From assembly GCA_963649295.1 (NCBI GenBank), contig CAVJHK010000019.1:1-33849 (forward strand): a DNA stretch of 33,849 bases, read 5' to 3'. A program made the translations under genes and the position numbers. Source of the DNA: RGIG3528 sp963649295 (GTDB lineage: Bacteria; Bacillota; Clostridia; Lachnospirales; Lachnospiraceae). The notes under the pieces were generated by a model that did no database searches, had not been told where the DNA came from, and saw only the letters and a list, made by a program, of their open reading frames with translations. This document shows positions 23,662 through 30,919 of this stretch, one piece after another (within the stretch, counting starts at the first letter, position 1; the number at the start of each line of letters is the position of its first letter).

Positions 23662-24354
23662 TTAAATGTATGCTTTTTCGTGTTCCTTTACCGTAGCTTC
23701 TATTTTTAAAAGCTTGGGATTGTAGGCAAGGACATAAAGCCCGACGCTCATTATGAGAGCACATATCACGTCAAAGCATGAGTGCTGCTTCAAAAATACC
23801 GTCGACAGACATATGAGAACACATGTGACAATGCATGCGATTCGTCTTGAAATTTTTTTTGAAAAAGCTTCGTTTTTTAAGAGTGACACCGTGGCTCCGA
23901 TTGAGTTCAAAACGTGTATCGAAGGACAGACGTTTGTGGGAGTGTCGATTTCATAGAGCTTTGCGACGGCATGAATAAAAATATTGTCGCGGGGGATGGA
24001 TGCAAGGTCGGGGCGCAAATGTATTCCGTTTGGCCAAAGCGCATAAATTATGAGGCTTATTGTCATTCCCGAAAACAAAAATACGCAGTACCTGTAAAAG
24101 CCGGGCTTGCCGTAAAAGAATTGAAAGACGCCCACGGCAAATATATAAATAAACCAAAACAGATAAGGTATAATAAAATATTCGCAAAAAGGAATGACGT
24201 CATCAAGCGAAAGGTGAATGAGAGTCATGTCCGACGGGGAGGTTGTTTCCTCAAGACGCATAAAGCAATACATATAAAAGGGAACATATATCAAAACCCA
24301 AATATGGGAAAATTTCTTAAGGAAATTTAATTTAGACTTTTTTGTTGTTTTCAT
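23662..24354 (-). CDS. PAP2-superfamily membrane protein
   Basis: A 230-residue protein with about six hydrophobic helices. The PAP2 motifs are recognisable: CPSIHV (the PSxH motif with its catalytic histidine) and STVFLKQHSCFD (the S-x6-H-x3-D motif with the nucleophilic histidine and its aspartate partner). The usual arginine after the serine in motif 3 is Thr. This pattern is closer to the Aur1/inositol-phosphorylceramide and phosphotransferase-like branch than to plain lipid phosphatases. It may act on prenyl or glycerolipid phosphates at the membrane. GGAGA precedes the ATG. Function beyond the superfamily is unknown. Confidence 0.82.
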   Translation of the reverse strand: MKTTKKSKLNFLKKFSHIWVLIYVPFYMYCFMRLEETTSPSDMTLIHLSLDDVIPFCEYFIIPYLFWFIYIFAVGVFQFFYGKPGFYRYCVFLFSGMTISLIIYALWPNGIHLRPDLASIPRDNIFIHAVAKLYEIDTPTNVCPSIHVLNSIGATVSLLKNEAFSKKISRRIACIVTCVLICLSTVFLKQHSCFDVICALIMSVGLYVLAYNPKLLKIEATVKEHEKAYI

Positions 24355-24424
24355 TTATTTTGTCTCCGCAAATCGACAGGGATAGGCTTGAAACCAAAAA
24401 GGAAAGCCTGATTTGATAATCGGG

Positions 24425-24453
24425 ATTTTAACACCTAAATTAAACAATTTCAA
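24425..24453 (-). promoter_or_regulatory. Promoter of the PAP2 gene
   Basis: On the minus strand: TTGAAA (24448-24453), a 17-base spacer and TAAAAT (24425-24430), with TGT before the -10. It leaves a leader of about 60 bases. No equally good promoter for the divergent deoB was seen; TATAAA near 24530 has a poor -35. Confidence 0.7.
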
Positions 24454-24554
24454 TATCATAAGAGGCAAAAAATAACTTATGTTTTTTGCAAAGAAAATAA
24501 AAACGATTTCGGAAAAAATAAAACCGGTTATAAAAAGAAAGAGAGGAATTTGGT

Positions 24555-25754
24555 ATGGCAAAGAGAGTTTTTTTGATTGTACTTGACAGCGTGGGAATCG
24601 GCGAAATGCCTGATGCTGCGGATTACGGCGACGCAGGCAGCAATACAATAAGAAGCTGTTCGGCGGATTCTAAATTTTCGCTTCCCTATGCGGAAGCATA
24701 CGGTCTTTTTGATATCGAAGGACTTGAGGATTTAAAAGGAATAAATTTGCCGGCAGATTACGATCCAAAAAAATATGCCGTGAAGCCGTCAATTGTCGCA
24801 AAGATGAAAGAAGCGTCGCGCGGAAAGGATACAACTATAGGACACTGGGAAATTGCGGGAATAGTTTCCGAAAATCCTCTTCCGACGTTTCCGAACGGAT
24901 TTCCTGACGCACTTATTTCGGAATTTTCACGCCGCACGGGAAGAAAGGTGCTTTGCAATAAGCCTTATTCCGGTACGGAGGTAATAAAGGATTATGGGCG
25001 TGAGGCGGTTGAAAATGGCGCTCTCATCGTATATACGTCTGCGGATTCCGTATTTCAGATTGCGGCGCATGAGGCGGTTATTCCCGTCGATATGCTTTAT
25101 AAATATTGTGAAATTGCGCGCGAACTTTGTGTGGGAGAATATGGCGTAGGACGTGTGATCGCAAGACCGTTTGAAGGCGAGTGGCCATACAAAAGAACAT
25201 CCCGCCGTCATGATTTCAGCGTTGTGCCGCCCAAAAAAACAATGCTTAATATAATGAAGGATGCGGGACTTGACGTGCTTGCTGTCGGCAAAATCAATGA
25301 TATATTTGCGGGAAGCGGCGTGACTGATACGGTACGCACGGTCGATAATCCCGACGGAATCAAAAAAACACTTGAACGGATGGATGTGGATTTTGACGGA
25401 CTTTGCTTTGTAAATCTTGTCGATACCGATATGGTTTACGGACACAGAAACGATGTTCCGGGATATGCCGCAGCACTTTCGTATTTTGATTCGTATTTGC
25501 CTTCGATAGTAAATAAGCTTCGTCCGGATGACATCCTTTTTATAACGGCCGATCACGGCTGCGATCCGGGAACCCCGTCAACCGATCATTCGAGAGAGTA
25601 TGTGGGTGTGGTTGCGATAGGGGACAAATTAAAGAACGGTATAAATCTCGGCATTCGCGAAACTTTTGCGGATACAGGCGCAACGATACTTGATTATTTT
25701 GGAATAAAGGGCGGAATCGCAGGCACGTCATATCTTGACGAAATCATCAAATAA
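24555..25754 (+). CDS. deoB: Phosphopentomutase
   Basis: A 399-residue alkaline-phosphatase-superfamily enzyme that interconverts (deoxy)ribose 1-phosphate and 5-phosphate in nucleoside breakdown. The metal-site motifs are in order: LIVLDSVGIGEMPDAADYGD at the N terminus, the GKDTTIGHWE segment with the phospho-acceptor Thr, VNLVDTDMVYGHRND, and TADHGCDPGTPSTDHSRE near the end. GAGG lies just before the ATG. Length is normal. No nucleoside phosphorylase or deoxyribose-phosphate aldolase is adjacent, so it is not in a complete deo operon here. Confidence 0.97.
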   Translation: MAKRVFLIVLDSVGIGEMPDAADYGDAGSNTIRSCSADSKFSLPYAEAYGLFDIEGLEDLKGINLPADYDPKKYAVKPSIVAKMKEASRGKDTTIGHWEIAGIVSENPLPTFPNGFPDALISEFSRRTGRKVLCNKPYSGTEVIKDYGREAVENGALIVYTSADSVFQIAAHEAVIPVDMLYKYCEIARELCVGEYGVGRVIARPFEGEWPYKRTSRRHDFSVVPPKKTMLNIMKDAGLDVLAVGKINDIFAGSGVTDTVRTVDNPDGIKKTLERMDVDFDGLCFVNLVDTDMVYGHRNDVPGYAAALSYFDSYLPSIVNKLRPDDILFITADHGCDPGTPSTDHSREYVGVVAIGDKLKNGINLGIRETFADTGATILDYFGIKGGIAGTSYLDEIIK

Positions 25755-25849
25755 TTATATGGGATTTAAACATAAATAAGCGGCTTTCAAAAGAAAATTA
25801 TGCGGATTTTGAATACCTGTGTGATCGTGCCGCAATATGTATATCTCTT

Positions 25850-25888
25850 TTATCGGAAGTTAAAAAGTAATTTCCGATAAGTTATACA
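25850..25888 (+). promoter_or_regulatory. Operator-like palindrome and weak promoter upstream of GH51
   Basis: TTATCGGAA (25850-25858) and TTCCGATAA (25872-25880) are perfect 9-base arms 13 bases apart. A candidate promoter, TTAAAA (25860-25865), 17 bases, TATACA (25883-25888), is interleaved with them: one arm lies just upstream of the -35 and the other in the spacer. Substrate-controlled repression of a carbohydrate gene is a fair guess. The promoter match is weak. Confidence 0.45.
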
Positions 25889-25918
25889 ATGCATATAAAT
25901 AATGAATGAGGGAAAACA

Positions 25919-28327
25919 ATGCGTGAAATAGTTTTTACGGGCGAAAAGGGAGCGGGCACACAAGACCTTTTCGGTATATTTTTTGAAGATATAAATCATT
26001 CTGCGGACGGCGGACTTTATGCGGAAAAGGTGCAAAATCGCGCTTTTGAATTTTCACCGGTCGACGGCAGCGGCTACAGACCGCTTACAGCATGGGAGAA
26101 GGTTGAAGAGGGCGGGGCACGTATTTCGCTTTTTGTATCCGATAAAAATCCCTATTCATCAAAAAATCCGCATTATCTTGTGATGAGTGTCGAAAATCCC
26201 GGGGTACGTGCAGGCGTCAAAAATACGGGCTTTAATACAGGGATAAGCCTTGAAAAGGGGAAAAATTATATCTTTTCGTGCTATGCCAAAAGTGCGCATA
26301 AATGCCGCTTTACTGTATCTCTTGAAAGCGCGGAAGGAAAAATTTATGCCGCATCCGAATTTACGATTTCGGGAAATGAATGGACAAAATACGAATTCAC
26401 GCTGACTTCCGATGCGGAGGATTCTTCTGCGGTGCTTGTGCTTGCGACACACGAAAAATGCAAGGCAATGTTTGATTTTGTGTCGCTTTTCCCCATGGAC
26501 ACTTTTTTGGGACGAAAAAACGGATTGAGAGCAGATCTCGCAGCACTTTTAAAGGAACTTAAGCCGGCATTTGTGCGTTTTCCGGGCGGGTGCTTGGTTC
26601 ATGACGGGTCGCTTAATTCGGACGACAGAAATTCCTGCTACCGCTGGAAAAATACAATAGGCCCTATTGAAGAAAGACCCGCAAGGCGCAACAATTGGGG
26701 CTACAATCAAACGCTCGGGCTCGGGTTTTATGAATATTTTCTTTTTTGTGAGGATATAGGTGCCGCACCGCTTCCCGTGCTCCCCGCAGGCTACAATCCG
26801 CATATGGGGATTGCCGCGCCGCTTGACGAAATGGATGAGTGGGTGGATGATGCACTTGATTTGATTGAATTTGCAAACGGAGACAAAAATACAAAGTGGG
26901 GGAGCATAAGAGCAAAGCTCGGACATCCACTGCCGTTTAATCTTAAATATCTCGCAATCGGAAATGAAGAAGTCGGACAGGAATTTTTTGACCGTTATGA
27001 TATTATTCACAAGGCAGTAAGAGAAAAATATCCCGATATCATGCTTATAAATTCCGCAGGGCCTTTTCCCGCGGGAGGTGAGTTTGAGCGCGGCTGGAAT
27101 AATGCAAAGAAAAACTGCTCCGATTTTGTGGATGAGCATTATTATACCAGCCCCGAGTGGATGCTCGCAAATATTCACAGGTATGATGCGGTGGCGAGTA
27201 CTCCAAATGATACGGAAACAGGCACTCTGAACGATACGGGAGCAGGCATTCCGAATAATGCGGGAGCAGGTACATTGAATGATGCGGTGACCGCTGCTCC
27301 GAAGGTTTTTCTGGGTGAATATGCAACGTGGGGAAATTTATTTTACAATGCGCTTGCGGAAGCAGCCTACATGACGGCTCTCGAAAACAATGCCTGCCGT
27401 GTGGGGCTTGCGTGCTATGCACCGCTTCTTTGCAACGTTGATTACAAAAACTGGGCACCCGACCTTATTTGGTTTGATAATCATAGAGTAGCGGCATCCG
27501 TAAATTATTATGTACAAAAATTCTTTATGACGGGACGCGGAAAAAATCTTCTTTGTACACGGCTTAGCGGTATGAACCCGCCGATTGTTTGCGGAGAAAA
27601 TAATATCAAAGGTGAAATCGCACTTTTTACGGAAAATTGCAGGGGCGAAATTTGGGATATCGAGCTTCACGATCTTGAACACGGTATACTTAAAAAAATC
27701 GATCCGATGAAGCTTGGGTACAGGGAAGGAAAAACAATCGGAAATATTTCGTCAAACAATTATAAGATTACTTTTAAGGCAAAAAAAAGCATCGGTCACA
27801 ACGGCTTTCGTCTTGAATTCGGAAAAACGGATTTAGCAAATCTTATTTGCTGGAATATAGGCGGATGGGACAATCGCGATACCGAAATCAGCGCACGCGT
27901 AAACGGACGCGCGACAACGCTTGATCAAAACATATTTTCGGTAAATAAAGATACGGAATATGATCTGGAGCTTATTGTAAACGAACGGGAAATAAAAACA
28001 TATATAAACGGTGCGCTTTCGAACAATACGATTCACAAAAATACCGTTATAGAGGATCTTTATGTTTCGGCGACCGAGGATGACGATTATATTTATCTGA
28101 AGGTTGTAAATGTGCGTGATACGGATGCGGAAACCCATGTAAATATTTCGGGAGATATAAGTGCAGAACATAAGATTTTTACGCTCTCAGCCCCAGACAA
28201 TGCAGAAAATACGCTTGACGATCCGTTTAATGTAACGCCTGCAGAAAAGAGCTTTATGACAACAAAAGACGGATTTACGATGATTTTTAAGGGCAAATCG
28301 GTGAATTTGCTTGTACTGAAAAAATGA
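25919..28327 (+). CDS. Large GH51 alpha-L-arabinofuranosidase, intracellular
   Basis: An 802-residue glycoside hydrolase of family 51, expected to release arabinose from arabino-oligosaccharides. It has no signal peptide. The start GIFFEDINHSADGGLYAE is the family's N-terminal block. A carbohydrate-binding-like beta domain spans about residues 80-190. The barrel follows with FVRFPGGCLVHD, the acid/base E350 in LAIGNEE, and the nucleophile E467 in VFLGEYATWGN. Between the two catalytic residues is a four-copy, eight-residue repeat (428-459) not expected in the fold. After the barrel, about residues 600-740 form another beta-rich, lectin-like region before the C-terminal sandwich ends. Most intracellular GH51 enzymes have near 500 residues. 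GAGGGA precedes the ATG. The catalytic assignments come from comparison with known GH51 motifs. Confidence 0.9.
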   Translation: MREIVFTGEKGAGTQDLFGIFFEDINHSADGGLYAEKVQNRAFEFSPVDGSGYRPLTAWEKVEEGGARISLFVSDKNPYSSKNPHYLVMSVENPGVRAGVKNTGFNTGISLEKGKNYIFSCYAKSAHKCRFTVSLESAEGKIYAASEFTISGNEWTKYEFTLTSDAEDSSAVLVLATHEKCKAMFDFVSLFPMDTFLGRKNGLRADLAALLKELKPAFVRFPGGCLVHDGSLNSDDRNSCYRWKNTIGPIEERPARRNNWGYNQTLGLGFYEYFLFCEDIGAAPLPVLPAGYNPHMGIAAPLDEMDEWVDDALDLIEFANGDKNTKWGSIRAKLGHPLPFNLKYLAIGNEEVGQEFFDRYDIIHKAVREKYPDIMLINSAGPFPAGGEFERGWNNAKKNCSDFVDEHYYTSPEWMLANIHRYDAVASTPNDTETGTLNDTGAGIPNNAGAGTLNDAVTAAPKVFLGEYATWGNLFYNALAEAAYMTALENNACRVGLACYAPLLCNVDYKNWAPDLIWFDNHRVAASVNYYVQKFFMTGRGKNLLCTRLSGMNPPIVCGENNIKGEIALFTENCRGEIWDIELHDLEHGILKKIDPMKLGYREGKTIGNISSNNYKITFKAKKSIGHNGFRLEFGKTDLANLICWNIGGWDNRDTEISARVNGRATTLDQNIFSVNKDTEYDLELIVNEREIKTYINGALSNNTIHKNTVIEDLYVSATEDDDYIYLKVVNVRDTDAETHVNISGDISAEHKIFTLSAPDNAENTLDDPFNVTPAEKSFMTTKDGFTMIFKGKSVNLLVLKK
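27200..27295 (+). repeat. In-frame 24-bp minisatellite (4 copies) inside GH51
   Basis: Four consecutive 24-base units, at 27200, 27224, 27248 and 27272, encode TPNDTETG, TLNDTGAG, IPNNAGAG and TLNDAVTA. The copies share the N-D/N core but have diverged, so the array is not very recent. It lies between the acid/base and nucleophile strands, presumably in a surface loop of the barrel. Confidence 0.9.
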
Positions 28328-28344
28328 TGTAAGAAAAAAATTGC

Positions 28345-28373
28345 TTGACTTCAAAAATAACCCGTGATACAAT
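28345..28373 (+). promoter_or_regulatory. Promoter of rpmG-secE-nusG
   Basis: TTGACT (28345-28350), a 17-base spacer and TACAAT (28368-28373), with TGA directly before the -10. Ten of twelve bases match consensus. It lies 17 bases after the GH51 stop and about 87 before rpmG, and probably drives rpmG through rplA. Confidence 0.85.
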
Positions 28374-28400
28374 TATCCGGCTTATGGAAGCAAGCGATTT

Positions 28401-28430
28401 TTTTTTATGTGGGAAATTCCGCATAAAAAA
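28401..28430 (+). repeat. Leader hairpin before rpmG
   Basis: TTTTTTATG (28401-28409) pairs with CATAAAAAA (28422-28430), continued inward by a U-G, two G-C and a G-U pair around a 4-base loop. The T-run is on the 5' arm, so it is not an intrinsic terminator for the plus strand. It would form soon after transcription starts and leaves the ribosome binding site free. Confidence 0.6.
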
Positions 28431-28459
28431 GCAAAAAAGAAAATACGGAGGTGGAAGTC

Positions 28460-28609
28460 GTGCGAGTTAAAATCACATTGGCATGTACGGAGTGCAAGCA
28501 GCGCAACTACAACGTGACAATAGACAAAAAAGAGCATCCCGACAGGATGGAAACAAACAAATACTGCAGATTTTGTAAGCGCCACACATTGCACAAGGAA
28601 ACAAAATAA
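28460..28609 (+). CDS. rpmG: 50S ribosomal protein L33, zinc-ribbon form
   Basis: A 49-residue large-subunit protein starting at GTG: MRVKITLACTECKQRNY and so on, ending RHTLHKETK. Both CxxC pairs are present (C9-T-E-C12 and C36-R-F-C39), so this is the zinc-binding (C+) paralogue rather than the Cys-free form made under zinc shortage. GGAGGT at 28447-28452 is 7 bases before the GTG. It heads the secE-nusG transcript, as in many Firmicutes, and its TAA overlaps an in-frame ATG of the secE frame. Confidence 0.95.
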   Translation: MRVKITLACTECKQRNYNVTIDKKEHPDRMETNKYCRFCKRHTLHKETK

Positions 28610-28638
28610 TGGCCGTCTTTCGGCAGAAAGGTAAAACT

Positions 28639-28848
28639 ATGGCAGAAGCTACAACCAAGGAAAAAGGCCGTGTTAAGAAATGGTTCAAAGGTCTTAAGGC
28701 AGAATTTAAAAAAATTGTCTGGCCGGATCGCGATTCGGTTGTTAAGCAGACAGTTGCTGTTATCGTCATCACCATTATTTTGAGCCTGATCATTGCATTA
28801 CTTGATCTTGGCGTAAAGAACCTTGTTGATTTGATTATGAATGTCTGA
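28639..28848 (+). CDS. secE: Preprotein translocase subunit SecE
   Basis: A 69-residue single-span SecE of the SecYEG channel. The amphipathic segment WFKGLKAEFKKIVWPDRDSV, the hallmark of the family, precedes one membrane helix (about residues 38-58). I chose the ATG at 28639 (MAEATTKEKG) because GAAAGG lies 7 bases upstream. An in-frame ATG at 28609 overlaps the rpmG stop codon (TAATG) with a weaker AAGG upstream and would add 10 residues; use of both is possible. Confidence 0.93.
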   Translation: MAEATTKEKGRVKKWFKGLKAEFKKIVWPDRDSVVKQTVAVIVITIILSLIIALLDLGVKNLVDLIMNV

Positions 28849-28868
28849 TCAAAGGTGTGGAGGAAATT

Positions 28869-29405
28869 ATGGCAGAAGCTAAGTGGTATGTTGCGCATAC
28901 CTATTCCGGTTACGAAAACAAAGTAAAAACAAGTCTTGAGCAGACCGTCAAAAACCGTAATCTTGAGGAAATGATATTTGATATTCAGGTTCCGACCGAA
29001 AAAGCGGTTGAAATTAAGAACGGAACCAAAAAGACAGTGGAACGCAAAGTCCTTCCCGGCTATGTTCTTGTCCGTATGATTATGGACGACGAATCGTGGT
29101 ATGTGGTAAGAAACACGCGTGGTGTGACCGGATTTGTCGGACCGGGGGGCAAACCTGTTCCGCTTTCGGAGGCAGAGGTTAAGAATCTCGGACTTGATAA
29201 GGTACCCGGCAGCAAAACCGCACAAATTGAGCTCGATTTTAAGGTTGGTGACACCGTAACGGTTCTCGAAGGCGTATGGGACGGCAAGAGAGGTATCGTC
29301 AGACAGATCAACGAGCACAAACAGACAGTTATCATTTCAATCGAAATGTTCGGCGGTGAAACGCCCGCTGAGCTTGCATTTACGGCGGTAAAGGCAGAAA
29401 AGTAA
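28869..29405 (+). CDS. nusG: Transcription termination/antitermination factor NusG
   Basis: A 178-residue NusG that binds RNA polymerase and modulates pausing and termination. The NGN domain starts MAEAKWYVAHTYSGYENKVK and contains RKVLPGYVLVRM and NTRGVTGFVGPGGKPVPL. The C-terminal KOW domain holds FKVGDTVTVLEGVWDGKRG. ATG at 28869 is preceded by GGAGG at 28859-28863; an in-frame GTG at 28857 would include that site in the coding region and is not used. The usual neighbours secE and rplK flank it. Confidence 0.96.
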   Translation: MAEAKWYVAHTYSGYENKVKTSLEQTVKNRNLEEMIFDIQVPTEKAVEIKNGTKKTVERKVLPGYVLVRMIMDDESWYVVRNTRGVTGFVGPGGKPVPLSEAEVKNLGLDKVPGSKTAQIELDFKVGDTVTVLEGVWDGKRGIVRQINEHKQTVIISIEMFGGETPAELAFTAVKAEK

Positions 29406-29429
29406 AATGTTACCGGATTTTCGGTGACA

Positions 29430-29477
29430 GGTGGGAGGAAGGACATGTATTTTATGTCATACTCCGATAATACCACA
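29430..29477 (+). promoter_or_regulatory. L1-binding leader element before rplK (23S rRNA mimic)
   Basis: GGTGGGAGG (29430-29438) and ATACCACA (29470-29477) reproduce the two strands of the conserved L1-stalk binding site of 23S rRNA (E. coli: GGUGGGAGG and AUACCACC, recalled from its sequence). A connecting hairpin, GACAT (29442-29446) with ATGTC (29454-29458), brings them together, and GTGG pairs with CCAC. The 3' half ends just before AGGAGG of rplK, so bound L1 would cover the ribosome binding site. Another hairpin (GTTACCG with CGGTGAC, 29409-29428) precedes it. Confidence 0.8.
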
Positions 29478-29496
29478 TTTAGGAGGTAAATCTACA

Positions 29497-29925
29497 ATGG
29501 CAAAGAAAATTGAAGGCTATATCAAATTACAAATCCCTGCGGCTAAGGCAACTCCGGCACCTCCGGTAGGACCCGCACTCGGCCAGCACGGTGTAAACAT
29601 TCCTCAGTTTACAAAGGAATTCAACGCAAGAACGGCAGATCAGGAAGGCATGATCATTCCCGTAGTTATTACGGTTTATTCGGACAGGAGCTTTACATTC
29701 ATCACAAAGACTCCTCCGGCAGCAGTTCTTCTTAAAAAAGCTTGCAATCTTAAGTCGGCATCGGGTGTTCCCAACAAGAACAAAGTTGCAAAGATTAAGA
29801 GAAGCGAAGTTGAGAAGATTGCGGCTCTCAAGATGCCCGATCTCAATGCGGGAAGCCTTGAAGCGGCAACAAGCATGATCGCAGGTACCGCAAGAAGCAT
29901 GGGCATTGAAGTTGTTGAAGGCTAA
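29497..29925 (+). CDS. rplK: 50S ribosomal protein L11
   Basis: A 142-residue L11 that binds the GTPase-associated centre of 23S rRNA. The proline-rich N-terminal domain block is IPAAKATPAPPVGPALGQHG, and the C-terminal RNA-binding domain contains SGVPNKNKVAKI and ends AGTARSMGIEVVEG. The start ATG at 29497 has AGGAGG at 29481-29486; the in-frame extension to 29431 is the regulatory leader, not coding. It forms the L11-L1 unit with rplA. Confidence 0.97.
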   Translation: MAKKIEGYIKLQIPAAKATPAPPVGPALGQHGVNIPQFTKEFNARTADQEGMIIPVVITVYSDRSFTFITKTPPAAVLLKKACNLKSASGVPNKNKVAKIKRSEVEKIAALKMPDLNAGSLEAATSMIAGTARSMGIEVVEG

Positions 29926-29941
29926 GTCTTACGTTTGAAAA

Positions 29942-29985
29942 CGTGGGAGGACAGACTAAAAGGTCTTATTCCGTTAAATACCACA
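29942..29985 (+). promoter_or_regulatory. Second L1-binding leader element, before rplA
   Basis: CGTGGGAGG (29942-29950) and ATACCACA (29978-29985) repeat the arrangement seen before rplK, with a different connecting hairpin (AGAC 29953-29956 with GTCT 29963-29966). The CCAC strand ends two bases from the TAGGAGG site of rplA. The bases that differ between the two leaders keep the stem pairing while the rRNA-like strands are kept, which argues for selection on the structure. Confidence 0.75.
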
Positions 29986-29999
29986 TAGGAGGTTATAAA

Positions 30000-30692
30000 A
30001 TGAAAAGAGGAAAGAAATACCAGGACGCAGTTAAAACTTACACAAAGTCCCAGCAATATGAAATTGCTGAAGCTGTAAGTATTGTTAAAAAGAATGCGGT
30101 TGCAAAGTTTGACGAAACAATCGAGACACATATCAGACTCGGCGTAGACGGACGTCACGCAGATCAGCAGGTAAGAGGCGCAGTTGTGCTTCCTCACGGA
30201 ACGGGCAAGAAGGTAAGAGTGCTTGTTTTTGCCAAGGGAGACAAAGTAAATGAGGCAACTCAGGCAGGCGCCGATTATGTTGGCGGCGATGAGCTAATTC
30301 CCAAGATTCAGAATGACGGCTGGCTTGATTTTGACGTTGTTGTCGCAACACCCGACATGATGGGCGTTGTGGGACGTCTCGGTAAGGTTCTCGGTCCCAA
30401 GGGACTTATGCCCAACCCCAAGGCAGGAACGGTTACGATGAACGTTGCAGGCGCTATTGCAGATATTAAAGCAGGTAAGGTTGAATACAGACTTGACAAG
30501 GCAAATATCATCCATTGCACAGTCGGCAAGGCATCCTTTACCGAAGAACAACTCGCAGAAAACTTCCAGGCACTTTTAAATGCAATCACAAAGGCTAAGC
30601 CCGCAACAGCCAAGGGTCAGTATTATAAGAGCATCACTCTTACATCCACAATGGGCCCGGGCGTTAAGGTAAGCGCTGCTAAGCTCCAGTAA
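30000..30692 (+). CDS. rplA: 50S ribosomal protein L1
   Basis: A 230-residue L1, the protein of the mobile L1 stalk near the E site and, in E. coli, translational repressor of its own operon. The signature in domain II is clear: GLMPNPKAGTVT, preceded by DMMGVVGRLGKVLGPKG. The C terminus ends ITLTSTMGPGVKVSAAKLQ. The ATG at 30000 follows AGGAGG closely; an extension to 29943 would read through the leader element. The rplJ promoter starts 14 bases after its stop codon. Confidence 0.97.
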   Translation: MKRGKKYQDAVKTYTKSQQYEIAEAVSIVKKNAVAKFDETIETHIRLGVDGRHADQQVRGAVVLPHGTGKKVRVLVFAKGDKVNEATQAGADYVGGDELIPKIQNDGWLDFDVVVATPDMMGVVGRLGKVLGPKGLMPNPKAGTVTMNVAGAIADIKAGKVEYRLDKANIIHCTVGKASFTEEQLAENFQALLNAITKAKPATAKGQYYKSITLTSTMGPGVKVSAAKLQ

Positions 30693-30706
30693 GCCTAAAA
30701 TAGTGG

Positions 30707-30735
30707 TTGACAATAAATTTATGTTGATATATAAT
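30707..30735 (+). promoter_or_regulatory. Promoter of rplJ-rplL
   Basis: TTGACA (30707-30712), a 17-base spacer and TATAAT (30730-30735): a perfect consensus sigma-A promoter, the strongest in the window. It makes rplJL a separate transcription unit from rplKA and gives a leader of nearly 180 bases. Confidence 0.93.
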
Positions 30736-30741
30736 GCACCG

Positions 30742-30836
30742 GTGTTCAAAACACACGGACTTATATTTACCGAAGACAGCAGGTGGGGAAACCCGTAAGC
30801 ATATCGCCTGCCGAGGGAAAAGATGTTTGATATTTC
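30742..30836 (+). ncRNA. L10 ribosomal protein leader
   Basis: The leader of rplJ has the conserved L10-leader pattern: AGACAGCAGGTG (30774-30785), GTAAGC and CGCCTGCCGAGG (30805-30816), with the helix GCAGG (30779-30783) and CCTGC (30807-30811). In Firmicutes the L10(L12)4 complex binds this RNA and favours a downstream terminator, lowering rplJL expression. The hairpin at 30837 is that terminator candidate. Confidence 0.88.
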
Positions 30837-30879
30837 AGACTGCTTGACCTGATTTCGGTCCCGCAGTCTTTTCTTTTTA
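30837..30879 (+). terminator. Attenuator between the L10 leader and rplJ
   Basis: AGACTGC (30837-30843) pairs with GCAGTCT (30863-30869), with an inner GACC/GGTC stem, followed by TTTTCTTTTT. It sits 40 bases before the rplJ start and is a plausible conditional terminator, formed when the L10 complex holds the upstream leader fold. Confidence 0.85.
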
Positions 30880-30919
30880 ATGAAAAGCTGCAAAAAATCT
30901 AAACAGGAGGTAAAATCTA

